Below are positions 1 through 10,335 of a DNA stretch of 64,000 bases, in pieces; position 1 is the first letter of the stretch, and each line of letters opens with the position of its first letter. The DNA comes from Ariolimax columbianus (taxonomy: Eukaryota; Mollusca; Gastropoda; Stylommatophora; Arionidae). The notes beneath the pieces were generated by a model, which saw only the letters and a program-made list of their open reading frames with translations, ran no database searches and was not told the origin of the DNA. The position numbers and the translations under genes were made by a program. Location: contig JAVGWX010000019.1 in the NCBI GenBank assembly GCA_036924085.1, positions 4,791,641 through 4,855,640 on the forward strand, read 5' to 3'.

Positions 1-1062
1 TGTTCTTGACTTTACATGTTGGTAGGGCCCTAGTCTCTCAATGTTTTGTTTCAGTTTGTTGTTGGCTTTACATGTTGGTAGGGCCCTAGTCTCTCAAAGT
101 TTTGTTTCAGTTTGTTGTTGGCTTTACATGTTGGTAGGGCCCTAGTCTCTCAAAGTTTTGTTTCAGTTTGTTGTTGGCTTTACATGTTGGTAGGGCCCTA
201 GTCTCTCAAAGTTTTGTTTCAGTTTGTTGTTGGCTTTACATGTTGGTAGGGCCCTAGTCTCTCAAAGTTTTGTTTCAGTTTGTTGTTGGCTTTACATGTT
301 GGTAGGGCCCTAGTCTCTCAAAGTTTTGTTTCAGTTTGTTGTTGGCTTTACATGTTGGTAGGGCCCTAGTCTCTCAAAGTTTTGTTTCAGTTTGTTGTTG
401 GCTTTACATGTTGGTAGGGCCCTAGTCTCTCAAAGTTTTGTTTCAGTTTGTTGTTGGCTTTACATGTTGGTAGGGCCCTAGTCTCTCAAAGTTTTGTTTC
501 AGTTTGTTGTTGGCTTTACATGTTGGTAGGGCCCTAGTCTCTCAAAGTTTTGTTTCAGTTTGTTGTTGGCTTTACATGTTGGTAGGGCCCTAGTCTCTCA
601 AAGTTTTGTTTCAGTTTGTTGTTGGCTTTACATGTTGGTAGGGCCCTAGTCTCTCAAAGTTTTGTTTCAGTTTGTTGTTGGCTTTACATGTTGGTAGGGC
701 CCTAGTCTCTCAAAGTTTTGTTTCAGTTTGTTGTTGGTTTTACATGTTGGTAGGGCCCTAGTCTCTCAAAGTTTTGTTTCAGTTTGTTGTTGGCTTTACA
801 TGTTGGTAGGGCCCTAGTCTCTCAAAGTTTTGTTTCAGTTTGTTGTTGGCTTTACATGTTGGTAGGGCCCTAGTCTCTCAAAGTTTTGTTTCAGTTTGTT
901 GTTGGCTTTACATGTTGGTAGGGCCCTAGTCTCTCAAAGTTTTGTTTCAGTTTGTTGTTGGCTTTACATGTTGGTAGGGCCCTAGTCTCTCAAAGTTTTG
1001 TTTCAGTTTGTTGTTGGCTTTACATGTTGGTAGGGCCATAGTCTCTCAAAGTTTTGTTCTTG
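1..1062. repeat. 56-bp minisatellite, about 19 copies, cut by window start
   Basis: The motif TTTACATGTTGG recurs every 56 bp from position 11 to 1019, giving about 19 near-identical units. Each unit carries the palindrome-like core AGGGCCCTAG. The first unit (AATG for AAAG) and the last (GGGCCATAG) are slightly diverged, and one unit near 737 has GGTTTTAC for GGCTTTAC. Such homogeneity suggests recent expansion or gene conversion. No long open frame is convincing here. Confidence 0.97.
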
Positions 1063-1911
1063 GTTGTACGAACCCAACGTGACAGGTAAAGGTCTAGTGG
1101 CGCTCGGTTTGTAAGGTCCGGCATGGCGCGGGCTTTCATCAAGATGTGCCCGCCTCTTCCAGTCAACACAGCTGTAAATGGGTACCTGACGCAGTCAAGG
1201 TAAAATCTTAAGTCGCCGCGCGGCGCGGGAGCTACGGATTTGTGTGTTGTCATATGCACTTTCAACAAAGAGAGAGACTGAGACATGTGATGGCGCCCAG
1301 GTGAGAGAGACTGAGCACATGGTGGGGGGTGGGGGGTACCCAGGTGAGAGAGACTGAGCACATGTAGACGGCCCACTATGTCTCGAGTGGTCCACGGGCT
1401 GAGCAGATTGGGGCCACTGTAACCTACTACATTTGTCGTAAAGGCCAACCATAGAAGGTTGTGCACGAGCTTAACAACCTCACAAACCACTGAAACTGCC
1501 ACTGCAAAAGTTCGTATACATGCCTCATGTAAAGCAGTTACATTTAGTAGTTCGCCTTTGATTTACCGGGAGAAAGAAGGCTGATAAATCAATAAATCAA
1601 TCAATGCATTTATTTGGTGTAGAAGAATGTAACCTGCTGTCCATTCAACGGGTTACAATTCTTGTTCGGAAGATAATTTCGACCCGTGGTTGGTTTCACG
1701 GAGGGCTCACTATATGGCGGACACAAGAATAGGGCTACTCTGATAGGATGTCGCAGGGGGCAAGTAGCTGTGTGGTAGAGCCTCTCTACTGAAGAAGAGT
1801 AATTCACGTAGGCTATCAGCGTTTTGATTGTGCATTAGCCCCCGAGTTTTCAATAACATTCTAGAAACAATCATGTTTATGTGACACGAAGAGAATGAGA
1901 AATTTAAAGAA
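1063..1911. other. Non-coding stretch with short repeats and a possible retroposon tail
   Basis: No supported gene. Three copies of a GAGAGACTGAG motif lie at about 1271, 1303 and 1346, each followed closely by ACATG. Between about 1580 and 1700 the minus strand ends in a string of TTGATTTA-like units after a unique stretch, as seen at the 3' end of some retroposons. Open frames here are short and show no codon pattern or homology I recognise. Confidence 0.4.
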
Positions 1912-1988
1912 ACTAGAAGAAGAAGAAGAAGAAGAAGAAGAAGAAGAAGAAGAAGAAGAAGAAGAAGAAGAAGAAGAAGAAGAAGAAG
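1912..1988 (+). repeat. (GAA)n microsatellite, about 25 repeats
   Basis: An uninterrupted AGA/GAA purine tract of about 77 bp. On the minus strand one frame reads as poly-leucine, which is a composition artefact and not a gene. It abuts the 85-bp array directly. The I-like LINE fragments in this window end in GAAGAAG, so a LINE tail is one possible origin. If gene 1 continues leftwards past its last visible donor, the tract would be intronic. Confidence 0.95.
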
Positions 1989-2793
1989 AGAATATTTTGT
2001 GCAGGAAAAGTTCAAGAACATATCAAAAACAAAACATTTCATGCACAAAAAAACTCCAGAATTGATCATATAGAGAATATTTTGTGCAGAAAAAGTCCAA
2101 GAACATATCAAAAACAAAACATTTCATGCACAAAAAAACTCCAGAATTGATCATATAGAGAATATTTTGTGCAGAAAAAGTCCAAGAACATATCAAAAAC
2201 AAAACATTTCATGCACAAAAAAACTCCAGAATTGATCATATAGAGAATATTTTGTGCAGAAAAAGTCCAAGAACATATCAAAAACAAAACATTTCATGCA
2301 CAAAAAAACTCCAGAATTGATCATATAGAGAATATTTTGTGCAGAAAAAGTCCAAGAACGTATCAAAAACAAAACATTTCATGCACAAAAAAACTCCAGA
2401 ATTGATCATATAGAGAATATTTTGTGCAGAAAAAGTCCAAGAACATATCAAAAACAAAACATTTCATGCACAAAAAAACTCCAGAATTGATCATATAGAG
2501 AATATTTTGTGCAGAAAAAGTCCAAGAACATATCAAAAACAAAACATTTCATGCACAAAAAAACTCCAGAATTGATCATATAGAGAATATTTTGTGCAGA
2601 AAAAGTCCAAGAACATATCAAAAACAAAACATTTCATGCACAAAAAAACTCCAGAATTGATCATATAGAGAATATTTTGTGCAGAAAAAGTCCAAGAACA
2701 TATCAAAAACAAAACATTTCATGCACAAAAAAACTCCAGAATTGATCATATAGAGAATATTTTGTGCAGAAAAAGTCCAAGAACGTATCAAAT
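1988..2793. repeat. 85-bp minisatellite, about 9.5 copies
   Basis: The word GAGAATATTTTGTGCAG recurs every 85 bp from 1988 to 2753. Copies are almost identical, with occasional CGTATC/CATATC differences; the first copy has AGGAAAAGTTC where the rest have AGAAAAAGTCC. The last unit decays after GTATCAAA. AT-rich, no coding potential. Confidence 0.97.
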
Positions 2794-3194
2794 AGCAGCA
2801 CTGCTAATAATCATTCTTACTATAGCTAAATGTTTACTCTTCACAAAACCGAGTCCCTGGTGCATAGTAAGTGCTTAAAAAGCAACCTGCACCAAAGCAA
2901 TGGATGCGATCAGGCAGGTATGTCTACTATCTCTAACAATCGATTATGAACTTTGTGGTGTAACGATTCAACAGAAGAGAGTGGAGCAAGAAAACGATCA
3001 GCATTTGATTAACAACTTCACCATGTTGTTTGTTCTTCTCAAGATTAACAGCTAACAATTGGAGAAGTTGATTTGTCTTTTCGTTCCAGGTGAAGCATCT
3101 GATGATCCCGTGTACAGTAAGCCCGAATAAGTGCAGTTGCAGTAGTAGTTTCAATAGCTATGGTTTTACATGATGAGGCTGCTAGCCACATACA
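2794..3194. other. Unique non-coding sequence
   Basis: AT-rich sequence after the 85-bp array. I see no tandem structure, transposon motif or credible exon. A 73-codon minus-strand frame (2933-3154) has no recognisable domain or splice context. Confidence 0.4.
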
Positions 3195-3725
3195 GGGTGG
3201 GTAGTCACTAAAATAAGAAGCTGAAAGTCACTAAAATGAGGAAAGTGTAGCCTTAAAATTAGGAGTGAGTCATCAGTAAAATTAGGAGCGAGCCGGGGAC
3301 GGCGTGGACCTAGTGGTTAAGTGGTACGATTCACAATCCGAAGGTGCTGGGTTTGATCCCCATCACAGCACCGGCCGTTACCCCGGGGAAGCAAACCCTT
3401 AAAAAATGCAGGAGGAAGCAGACCCTTACATAAAATTCATGCTGAAGTCGGATGCACTGGGCCGACAGGCGCAAAATAAAAACAAAACCACAGTGCAACG
3501 CACACCGCCTTGGGGATTAGAGAAAAATGAGGCGACGCAAAAAAAAAAAAAAAAAAGGAGTGAGCCACCACTAATATTAGGAGCGAGCCACCACTACAAT
3601 TATGAGTGAGTCAGCACTAAAATTAGGAGCGAGCCACCACTAAAATTAGCAGTGAGCCATCACTAAAATTAGAAATGAGTCAACACTAAAATTACGGGCT
3701 AGCCATCACTAAAATTAGGAGCTTT
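3195..3725. repeat. Imperfect ~25-28-bp minisatellite split by a SINE
   Basis: Units of the form ACTAAAATTAGGAGYGAGYCA run from about 3205 to 3294 and resume from 3557 to about 3720. The SINE at 3295-3556 interrupts them. The array is degenerate, so it is older than the high-identity arrays elsewhere in the window. Confidence 0.85.
3295..3556 (+). mobile_element. tRNA-derived SINE (SINE-A), plus-strand copy 1
   Basis: A pol III A-box-like stretch (CCTAGTGGTTAAGTGG) and a B box (GGTTTGATCCCC) about 45 bp apart show a tRNA-derived head. A conserved body follows (GCAAACCCTTA, GCACTGGGCCGACAGGCGC, CGCCTTGGGGATTAGAGAAA), then an A16 tail. The imperfect direct repeat GGAGCGAGCC/GGAGTGAGCC flanks the element, so it jumped into the 25-28-bp array. 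Other copies of this family lie at 12308, 27332, 34487, 51563 and 53633. Confidence 0.93.
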
Positions 3726-3954
3726 TTCAGCACAGGTAACCTGATTATTTGGTAGAAAGATTTCATTTAAAAAAACGTGGACATGATTTTAATCAGAGAC
3801 CGCTTCAGTCAACCCAGCTGTATATGGGTACCTGATGCATGAGTTGCAGAAAGTAAAAACAGCAAGGAAGGGCACTGACTTCACGGGTTGCGGCGTAGTA
3901 TAATGAAGTCTTCCAAAAACCAGTGGTTAATTCTGCTGAATTTCCACTTTACTT

Positions 3955-4125
3955 TACTTTAGATTTTTATCAAAGGTAACCTAAACATTTGGTAGATAGA
4001 TTTTCATAAAAGGTAAAAACCTGAATAACTGATAGATAGATTTTCATCAAAGGTAACCTAAACATTTGGTAGATAGATTTTCATCAAAGGTAACATGAAT
4101 ATTTGATAGATCGGATTACATAAAA
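3955..4125. repeat. ~37-50-bp degenerate tandem repeat, about 4 units
   Basis: Four units built on ATTTTCATCAAAGGTAACCT plus TTTGGTAGAT, with variable spacing. A related single unit lies just upstream at about 3730-3765. Non-coding. Confidence 0.75.
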
Positions 4126-4147
4126 TATTCAGGTCAATTGTTGACCC

Positions 4148-4472
4148 CTCCTGGCACTATTACCAGTTGAACAGAAGAGAGCAGGTCGTGGTCTTTAGAC
4201 TTCGCACTGGCCACAATAGACTGAGGTACCACCTATTCAATAAATTGAAGATAGGTGGCACTGACGAATGCACATGCGGTACTGGGAAAATGACCGCTGA
4301 ACATCAGCTGCAAAACTGCCCGACATACAAGGATCAGAGAAAGCAGATGTGACCATCACCAGTGGCAACACTAGACAAGCTCTATGGCAGTGTCGACAGC
4401 CTCAGGATGACCGCTGCTGTTTTCAAAAAAATAAAGGTTGATGTCTGACAGCGTACGAAGAAGAAGACCCCT
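4148..4472 (+). mobile_element. 3' end of an I-like LINE (C-terminus after RNase H), copy 1
   Basis: The conceptual translation contains the block NRREQVVVFRLRTGHNRLRY, then a small Cys/His cluster (CTCGTGKMTAEH..LQNCP). This is a pattern common at the C-terminus of RNase H-bearing non-LTR elements. Homologous blocks occur at 25221-25490 and 27908-28461 on the plus strand and at 41945-42715 on the minus strand. This copy has a stop after KQM and ends in ACGAAGAAGAAG. It is a 5'-truncated dead copy and lies just downstream of gene 1's visible donor. Confidence 0.85.
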
Positions 4473-4535
4473 CCTGGCACATTAGATGCACTATAATGTT
4501 AGTGATAAAGTTAATGACTGTCAGACATGATTTAC

Positions 4536-7500
4536 CTTGCTGATAGCTTGTCTCTCTCTTCAGGTCTTCCTCGTCTACAGGATCGTAGGTAGGCCCAGTT
4601 GGAAGTGACAGCCCTCGCACTGGAGGTTTACTGTCCTGCTGTTGGATATGTTGTTGTGGTTGACTACTTTGTTGTTGTGGTTGATTACTTTGTTGTTGTT
4701 GGTGGTTAAGAAAAGGAGGCTGCTGTTGGCTATTGTGATGCTGTTGGCTATTTTGTTGCTGTTGGTTGAAGTGCATTGCTTGCTGATGACCCCTTTGGTA
4801 GTGCTGGTCGATGTTAAGAGGTTGCTGAGAACCATTAGTTGGGTGTTGCCTCTGTGGAAATGGTTGATTCTGTAAACCATTGCCTCCATATCCTTGCTGG
4901 CTATTTGGGAATCCAAACTGGTTGACCAGGCCTTGTTGGTTGAATAAACTCTGGTGTGGATTATACTGTGCTTGAGGGTTATAAGCAAGACCCTGTTTGG
5001 GATTATATCCCGCCTGGGAGCTGTTTGTGAAGTCCTGAGGCTGGTGCAAATTTCTCTGTTGGTTTGAGTAAACATTATAGCCTTGCTGGTTGCCATTGGT
5101 TTGGTGTTGTGTGCTTGTGTTGTCATGGCTGTATCTCCTATGCTCCAGACTGGCAGCATCATTTTGTTGCTGAATGGAAGTGGGATGGTTGAGGTATGCT
5201 TGCTGCTGTTGCTGTGGATATTCTCTTCTATTTATGGAATCGTCTTCATATTCGTCAAACCTGTTTTCTTTGTCAGAGTTTTGCCTCCCAAAATCAGCAT
5301 TGTGTCCACCCTGGGCAGCTTGTAGAGGTCTGGTTAAAGGACGACTGCGACTTTCTGTTGGAGAAAACTGGATAGTTTGCTGACTGCCTACACCTTGACC
5401 ATCCCTGTTCTCATAGACTCCATCAATGTTCGTGTACCTCACCCGCTTATATCCGTCCATTCCTGGAGCAAATTTGTCCTGGCCTTGAACAGCCGCAATA
5501 TCCAGCTCTCTGTATGTATCCATCAGTTCTTCTTTGCTATCTTCTTCTAGTCGACTGTTAACAAACCTGTACACTTGCTCTTCGTCTTTGGTAAAAGCTG
5601 GGGATTCAATATACAACGTTTTGATACTGGGCGTCGTCCTATTTGACCCTGAAGCTTGAAGTGTCTCTGATGTGCGGCGAGTGGTGTTGTGCCTGCCTGC
5701 TTGAGCCGAATGGTACATATAGGCACCTTCTCGACTTGGGTGAGCTTTAATAACAAATTCTAAGTGCTCGTATGCTTCCTGTTCCGTTCCTTCTGAAATT
5801 GTTAAAGGGGCAGACAAGTGATCTTCTTGCTGGTCAAAAGATGGTGCAGTGGTAGCGTTATCATCAAATATATTTCTTGGAAAATATGTTTTCTCATCCA
5901 CAGCCCTCTTCTGTTTACCTGTGTCAGTACCTGTGATCCCTTTCTCAGTCCTCTTCTGTTTACCTGTGTCAGTACCTGTGATCCCTTTCTCAGTCCTCTT
6001 CTGTTTACCTGTGTCAGTACCTGTGATCCCTTTCTGTGAATCCACACTATCTTCCCCACTGGCAAGAATCACTATGCCTTCATTTGTTCTTTTATCAAAT
6101 CGTTGATCACCGTCACCAGTATTCTCATCCAGTTTGTTGTTATTGTGCTCCAATGTCCAGTTATTCTCCAATGCACTTTTATCTTTTTGATAACTTTGCT
6201 CTGTTGTCTCCCCCTGATTTAAACAATCCTTGTCAACAACAGAGTTGACCTTGTCATTACAACTCTGACTGATCTCAAGACTGTCCTGCTCAATGCCCAG
6301 GATATCTGTAATAGTCTTCTCCTCCACCTCCTCGTAGCTATCAAGACTGTCTTTGAAAATAGAAACACTGCCTGGCCTCCTTGCTGTATCTCTTAGAGAC
6401 TTGAGTCTCTGAGACTGGTACGGAACCTTGGTTCTAGAATGTAGGGTATCCTCCAGGTACAAATCTGTGTCTGTCACATGTTTCTGGACAAGTCTTGAGT
6501 TTATAGCACTTGCACACTGACTGCTCCTAGAATAAAGACGTGGAGAAAGGTCACTGAAAGCAGGATCTATTTTTCTTTCACTCGATTCTCTTATGCTCCT
6601 GGATGCAGCTCTCAATTTATGGATTGGGGTGGCTGAGAGTTCGACAATTGAGACTCTGTTAACTGTCGCTGCTGCTAGTGGGCTGGTTGAGGTGTAAGCC
6701 CGAGGTTTGTTCTCCTTTCTTAGTTTGTGAATGTCTTCTTTGATGACTGTGGTTTGGCCCTCTGAACTGCCAGCTGCGTTATCTTCTCCACTCTTATGCT
6801 TTATGGACTGTTCATGTGACAAGGTCAGTTCAGGACTAGTTGTCACAGTCGCAACACTGGAACTTTTATCAATTTCCTTAGAAAAAGAAGCATTGTCTTG
6901 ATAAAATTTCCTGTCAGAATTATCTTGTATTTTCTCGTGGAGAGTTCTAGAAGGGCTGATGTTATAAAGCTGAAGACTGTTAGAGTAAGGTGTAGCCCCT
7001 GCTGCTCTTATGTTACCAACTGCTGCAGTTAATGAGTCTGTATCACTCTCTAATGTGTTATCCTTGCTGGTTCTGTCAGCATTTCTAAGTAACAGATTAA
7101 CAGGAGAGGAAGGGAGTGAACTGCCCTCAAAATCAGCATTCAGAGAATCTCTTGAAGGACTTGTGAGCCTAGCTAGCTCCGAGCTGGGAGAACTCAAGGT
7201 GCCACACTCAGATTCTGCTATGTCAGATAATTGACTATAATTCACTTCAGTGTTGCTCTCCTTGACCAACTTTAATGTGCCGACTGTGTTGAGTTTTACT
7301 TGGTTCTGTAAGAATCCCTTAAGTGCTACATCAACATAGCTGTCTGAACCTCTCTTCACAACAGGAATATCTACCTCATTGGAAATGTTAGAAATGTATT
7401 CCTTTCTGCTGTCATCTACAGAGTCATGATCTCTGATATGCGGAAAGTTGTAATTTTCTTTTCCTTCTCTACCAGAAAAGTTCACTATGGCATCTCCAGC

Positions 7501-7818
7501 ATCAGAGACAAAGGAGTTATTTTCTTTTAATTTTTCAGAAGCTGTGGCATTCTTGTTCCTTCTGTCAAGTAAATTGTTTATGTTCTTAAAGTGTTCAGTA
7601 TCCTGATGACTGTTCTTGTTGTTGCCAAGAATGTCTTCACCTGTGACTTCCTTACCTGTCTCAGCTGGAATCTTTCTAGGAACTAAATTGTTGCTAGTTT
7701 TGTTCTCTGACGTATTGTCCTGCAAAAATTTGAGGAGTTCTGGATTTTCTGTGTGGATGGTCCCCTGCTGATTGGTTGTTTTAGCTTGTGGTAACAGATT
7801 TCCAGTCACTCCACTCAT
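4536..7818 (-). CDS. Gene 1: large coding exon of an unrecognised Ser/Gln-rich protein (partial)
   Basis: The exon stays open for about 1,094 codons on the minus strand. I start it at the ATG at 7818 (A at -3), because the in-frame upstream GTG is preceded by a TGA. An internal exon beginning at a nearby AG is possible. The frame ends at a strong donor (CAAG/GTAAAT, last exon base 4536, phase 1), and reading on hits a stop, so the protein continues in an exon not found here. Visible parts: a polar Ser/Asn/Asp/Glu-rich first half; a perfect 15-residue repeat GITGTDTGKQKR(T/A).. three times near residues 595-638; a less repetitive block near 675-810 containing EEQVYRFVNSRLEEDSKEEL; a Gln/Asn-rich stretch near 865-1065; then SLPTGPTYDPVDEEDLKRE before the donor. 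There is no signal peptide or membrane segment. I do not recognise the family. Likely intrinsically disordered; function unknown. Confidence 0.85.
5906..6034 (-). repeat. 45-bp tandem repeat inside gene 1 coding exon (3 copies, last slightly shorter)
   Basis: CTCTTCTGTTTACCTGTGTC starts at 5906, 5951 and 5996, exactly 45 bp apart and identical at nucleotide level. Each encodes 15 residues (GITGTDTGKQKRTEK; the promoter-proximal and distal copies differ at the ends). Identity at synonymous positions implies recent duplication. Because 45 is a multiple of 3, copy number can change without breaking the frame. Confidence 0.95.
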
Positions 7819-8157
7819 GATAGACAACACATCGCCATATCAGAACATCGTTCCCTCACCATGGCAACAGAAATACTGTATGGACACAAATTTGATACAC
7901 GATTTAAATATAATAATAGAAAACACAACAAATTGTGATAATTACTTCTGCTTGCTTGTATTTCATTTATCAAGAGTGATCTCATAGTAAAGTTTTGTTC
8001 AGTTATGGTTAGACACTCAATTATTCATTAATCTATACTTAAATCATTTACTTATATATAGCTAAATAGCAGGATTAAAAGTATCCAATTAGCATTTCAA
8101 ATTAAAATGTTAAAATATCCTAAACAGATCTACAATCAATCAATAATTATTAGTATA
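7819..8157 (-). promoter_or_regulatory. 5' flank of gene 1 (possible 5' UTR or promoter, or intron)
   Basis: AT-rich unique sequence lies between the gene 1 start codon and the mariner insertion. Several TATA-like words occur on the minus strand. I see no decisive promoter motif and no further coding exon. If the ATG at 7818 is real this holds the 5' UTR. If 7818 is internal, this is intron. Confidence 0.3.
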
Positions 8158-8355
8158 CGAGGGGCTTGTCATGTCTTGACCCTGACTATGAACAAGTAGG
8201 AGGAGAAAGTTCAAATTTGGCCCATAAGTAGCTCATTCAATTTGTACTGGAGTTGAGAAGTATGAATTTCCCTCCTTTACGGGTTTACCCGGTATGGTGC
8301 ATGGGGCAACACACCTTATTGACCAGATCTGCTACTCTAAAGGTTTGTCAGAACA

Positions 8356-9255
8356 ATGGAAAAATCAGAGACCAGAACTGTGATACAATTATTGATGTTT
8401 CAGGGAAAAACACCTACGAAAATACACAGGGAGATGGAACCAGCGTTTGAGGAATTTTCTCCTTCGTATGCTTCTGTAAAAAACTGGTGTAGACAGTTAT
8501 AAGTGTGGCCGTTCCTATGTTGCTGATCTTCAAAGATCAGAAAGACCATCCTCAGAGTGCAGCGATGAAAATGCTGCAAGAGTGAAGAAAATCATTGACC
8601 AGGATATGAAAATAACAATTGCAGAGATATCTAGGTCAGAAAAACTGAATGAAAGTAGTTTTTAGAATTTTACACAACAGACTGAACATGAGAAAAGTGT
8701 GTGCCCGCAGGTCAAACGTCTGCTGACATGTGAACAGAAGCAAACAAGGGTTGATTACTGTGGCCAGTTGCTCAAAATGTGTGGGTCGAAAAACATGTTG
8801 CCAACCATGGTGACAGTAGATGAGACTTGGGTTCACCATTATGATCCAGAATACAAATTTTCCAGCATGCAGTGGAAAACCCCAGGCTCACCAACACATG
8901 CAAGCCAAAAGCACAGAAATCTACAAGAAAAGCGAAGCTGACTGTTTTTTGGGACGTCAAAGGTGTCATATTGAAAGATTACCTGCCTCGTGGCAACACG
9001 GTTAATGTGCAATATTATTCAGATCTCCTTACCAAACTAAGAAAGAATGTGACCAGAAAATGACGGATAGCGCGTACTCAAATTCTGCCTTTGCTTCAAG
9101 ACAACGCGCCCTCCCGCAAACAGCCAACAATTTGAATATTGAAATTCTTCCACACCTACCATATTGTCTGAATTTAGCTCCATCAGACTTTTTTTCTATT
9201 CCCAAAACTGAAAAAAAAACAGCTGAAAGGAAATCATTTTGACAGTGACGAAGAT
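8356..9255 (+). pseudogene. Mariner transposase pseudogene
   Basis: The conceptual translation from the ATG at 8356 shows the mariner N-terminal region (RTVIQLLMFQGKTPTKI, then PSYASVKNW), followed by stops and frameshifts near 8500-8650. Later pieces keep catalytic landmarks: VDETWVHHYDPE (first Asp) near 8815-8850, FWDVKGVIL and PRGNTVN near 8945-9005, LLQDNAPSR (second Asp) near 9090, and LAPSDFF (third Asp) near 9175. These lie in at least three frames, so no enzyme is made. The family cuts and pastes DNA in the nucleus at TA sites. Confidence 0.9.
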
Positions 9256-9369
9256 GTCACACTGGCTTGTGATAACTGGTTTACGACAGTGACGAAGATG
9301 TCATACTGGCTTGTGATAACTGGTTTACGACAGTAACGAAGATGTCATACTGGCTTGTGATAACTGGTT
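9238..9369. repeat. 44-bp triplication inside the dead mariner
   Basis: GACAGTGACGAAGATGTC and the following 26 bp occur three times in a row with one or two differences (CACACTGG/CATACTGG, GTGACG/GTAACG). The unit overlaps the last transposase codons (SDEDV.LACDNWF). Because 44 is not a multiple of three, it would shift the frame. It therefore arose in, or killed, an inactive copy. Confidence 0.93.
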
Positions 9370-9574
9370 TAGTTAGAAAAATAGGTTACTTTATTCTTAA
9401 GGTCTTTTCAAGGTCACGCAGAGATGGCAGAAATGTATAAATTCAGGTGGTGGCTACATTGAAAAGTAAAAAGCACTGTGCCAAATTTAAACTTTCTCCT
9501 CCTACTCCTTCATGGTCAGGGTAAAGACTTATGACAAGCCCCTTGTATAACATCCATTTCTTTCTTGACACCAC

Positions 9575-9770
9575 AACCCTTGACTGAGTGGTTTGGATAT
9601 CAGTGTACTGACCAAGGGGGCATAGGTTTGAAACTCAGGTGAGGTATATGTTATTTTTTTCAATCAGGGTGAATTAAAATCAGCCAGAAAACTGCATGGC
9701 CATTAACCCTCAGGACTATAAATTCTCACTGTGAACCACATGCAACGGAAATAAATGCTGCAATTTACGT
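9575..9770 (+). mobile_element. tRNA-like SINE fragment
   Basis: TGACTGAGTGGTTTGG near 9590 resembles an A box and GGTTTGAAACTC near 9630 resembles a B box, at tRNA-like spacing. A non-tRNA body with no clear end follows. No second copy of this family was found in the window, so the call rests on the promoter-like boxes only. Confidence 0.45.
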
Positions 9771-9776
9771 TTTTAC

Positions 9777-10090
9777 TCCACGTTACCCAATGAGCAATGC
9801 AGCGAAGAACATTGAATATCTCCATTCAAGATGAAATCTGCAACGCACAGATCAGATGTCAAACTTCCTTCACTGGCAGCACAGATGTCGCGCTGTTACA
9901 AAAATGCAGATGGGCGGGCCATGTGATGCGCATGTCGGATAACAGATGGACACACAGAGGGATGCCGTGGTAGGCCTATAACTTTAGATGCCCTCAAGGG
10001 CAACTAAGGCTGAGGTGGAGAGATGACATGAAGGAGGCCCTGAGCCCAACATGGTACACCAAGAGCGAAATTGGTTTACTTAACATATGA
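9777..10090 (+). mobile_element. LINE C-terminal fragment (RTE-like)
   Basis: The conceptual frame gives MRWAGHVMRMSDNRWT and later RWRDDMKEAL, the typical WxGHVxRM...RW..D pattern after reverse transcriptase domains of RTE-like elements. It is broken by stops, so it is a dead fragment. Confidence 0.7.
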
Positions 10091-10194
10091 CTATCTGGCA
10101 TCAGAAACTAGTGTTGATTGAATACCAGGATTTTGAGATTTTGAGAAAGTCTTTTTGGATTTTATGAGTGACAAAAAGCAAGAGAATGAATGTT

Positions 10195-10335
10195 GCCAGT
10201 CTCACAGGTTTAGATGTCAACTTGTTGCCAGTCTTACAGGTATAGATGTCAACTTGTTGGCAGTTTCACAGGTATAGATGTCAACTTGTTGCCAGTATCA
10301 CAGGTATAGATGTCAACTTGATGCCTGAGTTACCT
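10195..10335. repeat. 32-bp minisatellite, about 4.5 copies
   Basis: TAGATGTCAACTTG recurs at 10211, 10243, 10275 and 10307, each followed by (T/A)TG.C.G and an ACAGGT. Short, non-coding. Confidence 0.9.

Larger units (their letters stand above)
8158..9545 (+). mobile_element. Degenerate mariner (Tc1/mariner) transposon with TIRs and TA duplication
   Basis: The left end CGAGGGGCTTGTCATG and the right end (minus strand CAAGGGGCTTGTCATA) start inverted repeats that stay similar for about 65 bp, including GTAGGAGGAGAAAGTT near the inner side. TA lies outside both ends (8156-8157 and 9546-9547). The length of 1.39 kb is normal for mariner. The interior carries a broken transposase (8356-about 9255). 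It sits about 340 bp upstream of the gene 1 start codon. Confidence 0.93.

Noticed and set aside
1..1062. Telomeric or rDNA spacer identity for the 56-bp array
   Set aside because: No TTAGGG-like repeats and no rRNA sequence nearby; it is an ordinary minisatellite as far as can be seen.
1710..2117. Minus-strand frame with a poly-leucine run
   Set aside because: It is the (GAA)n microsatellite and the 85-bp array read backwards.
3300..3400. True tRNA genes at the SINE-A, SINE-B and SINE-C heads
   Set aside because: A and B boxes are present, but the sequences do not fold into complete cloverleaves and are followed by conserved SINE bodies repeated elsewhere in the window.
4575..5162. Alternative minus-strand frame of 195 codons inside gene 1
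   Set aside because: A shifted reading of the Gln/Asn-rich region. It lies wholly within the longer frame and lacks its own context.
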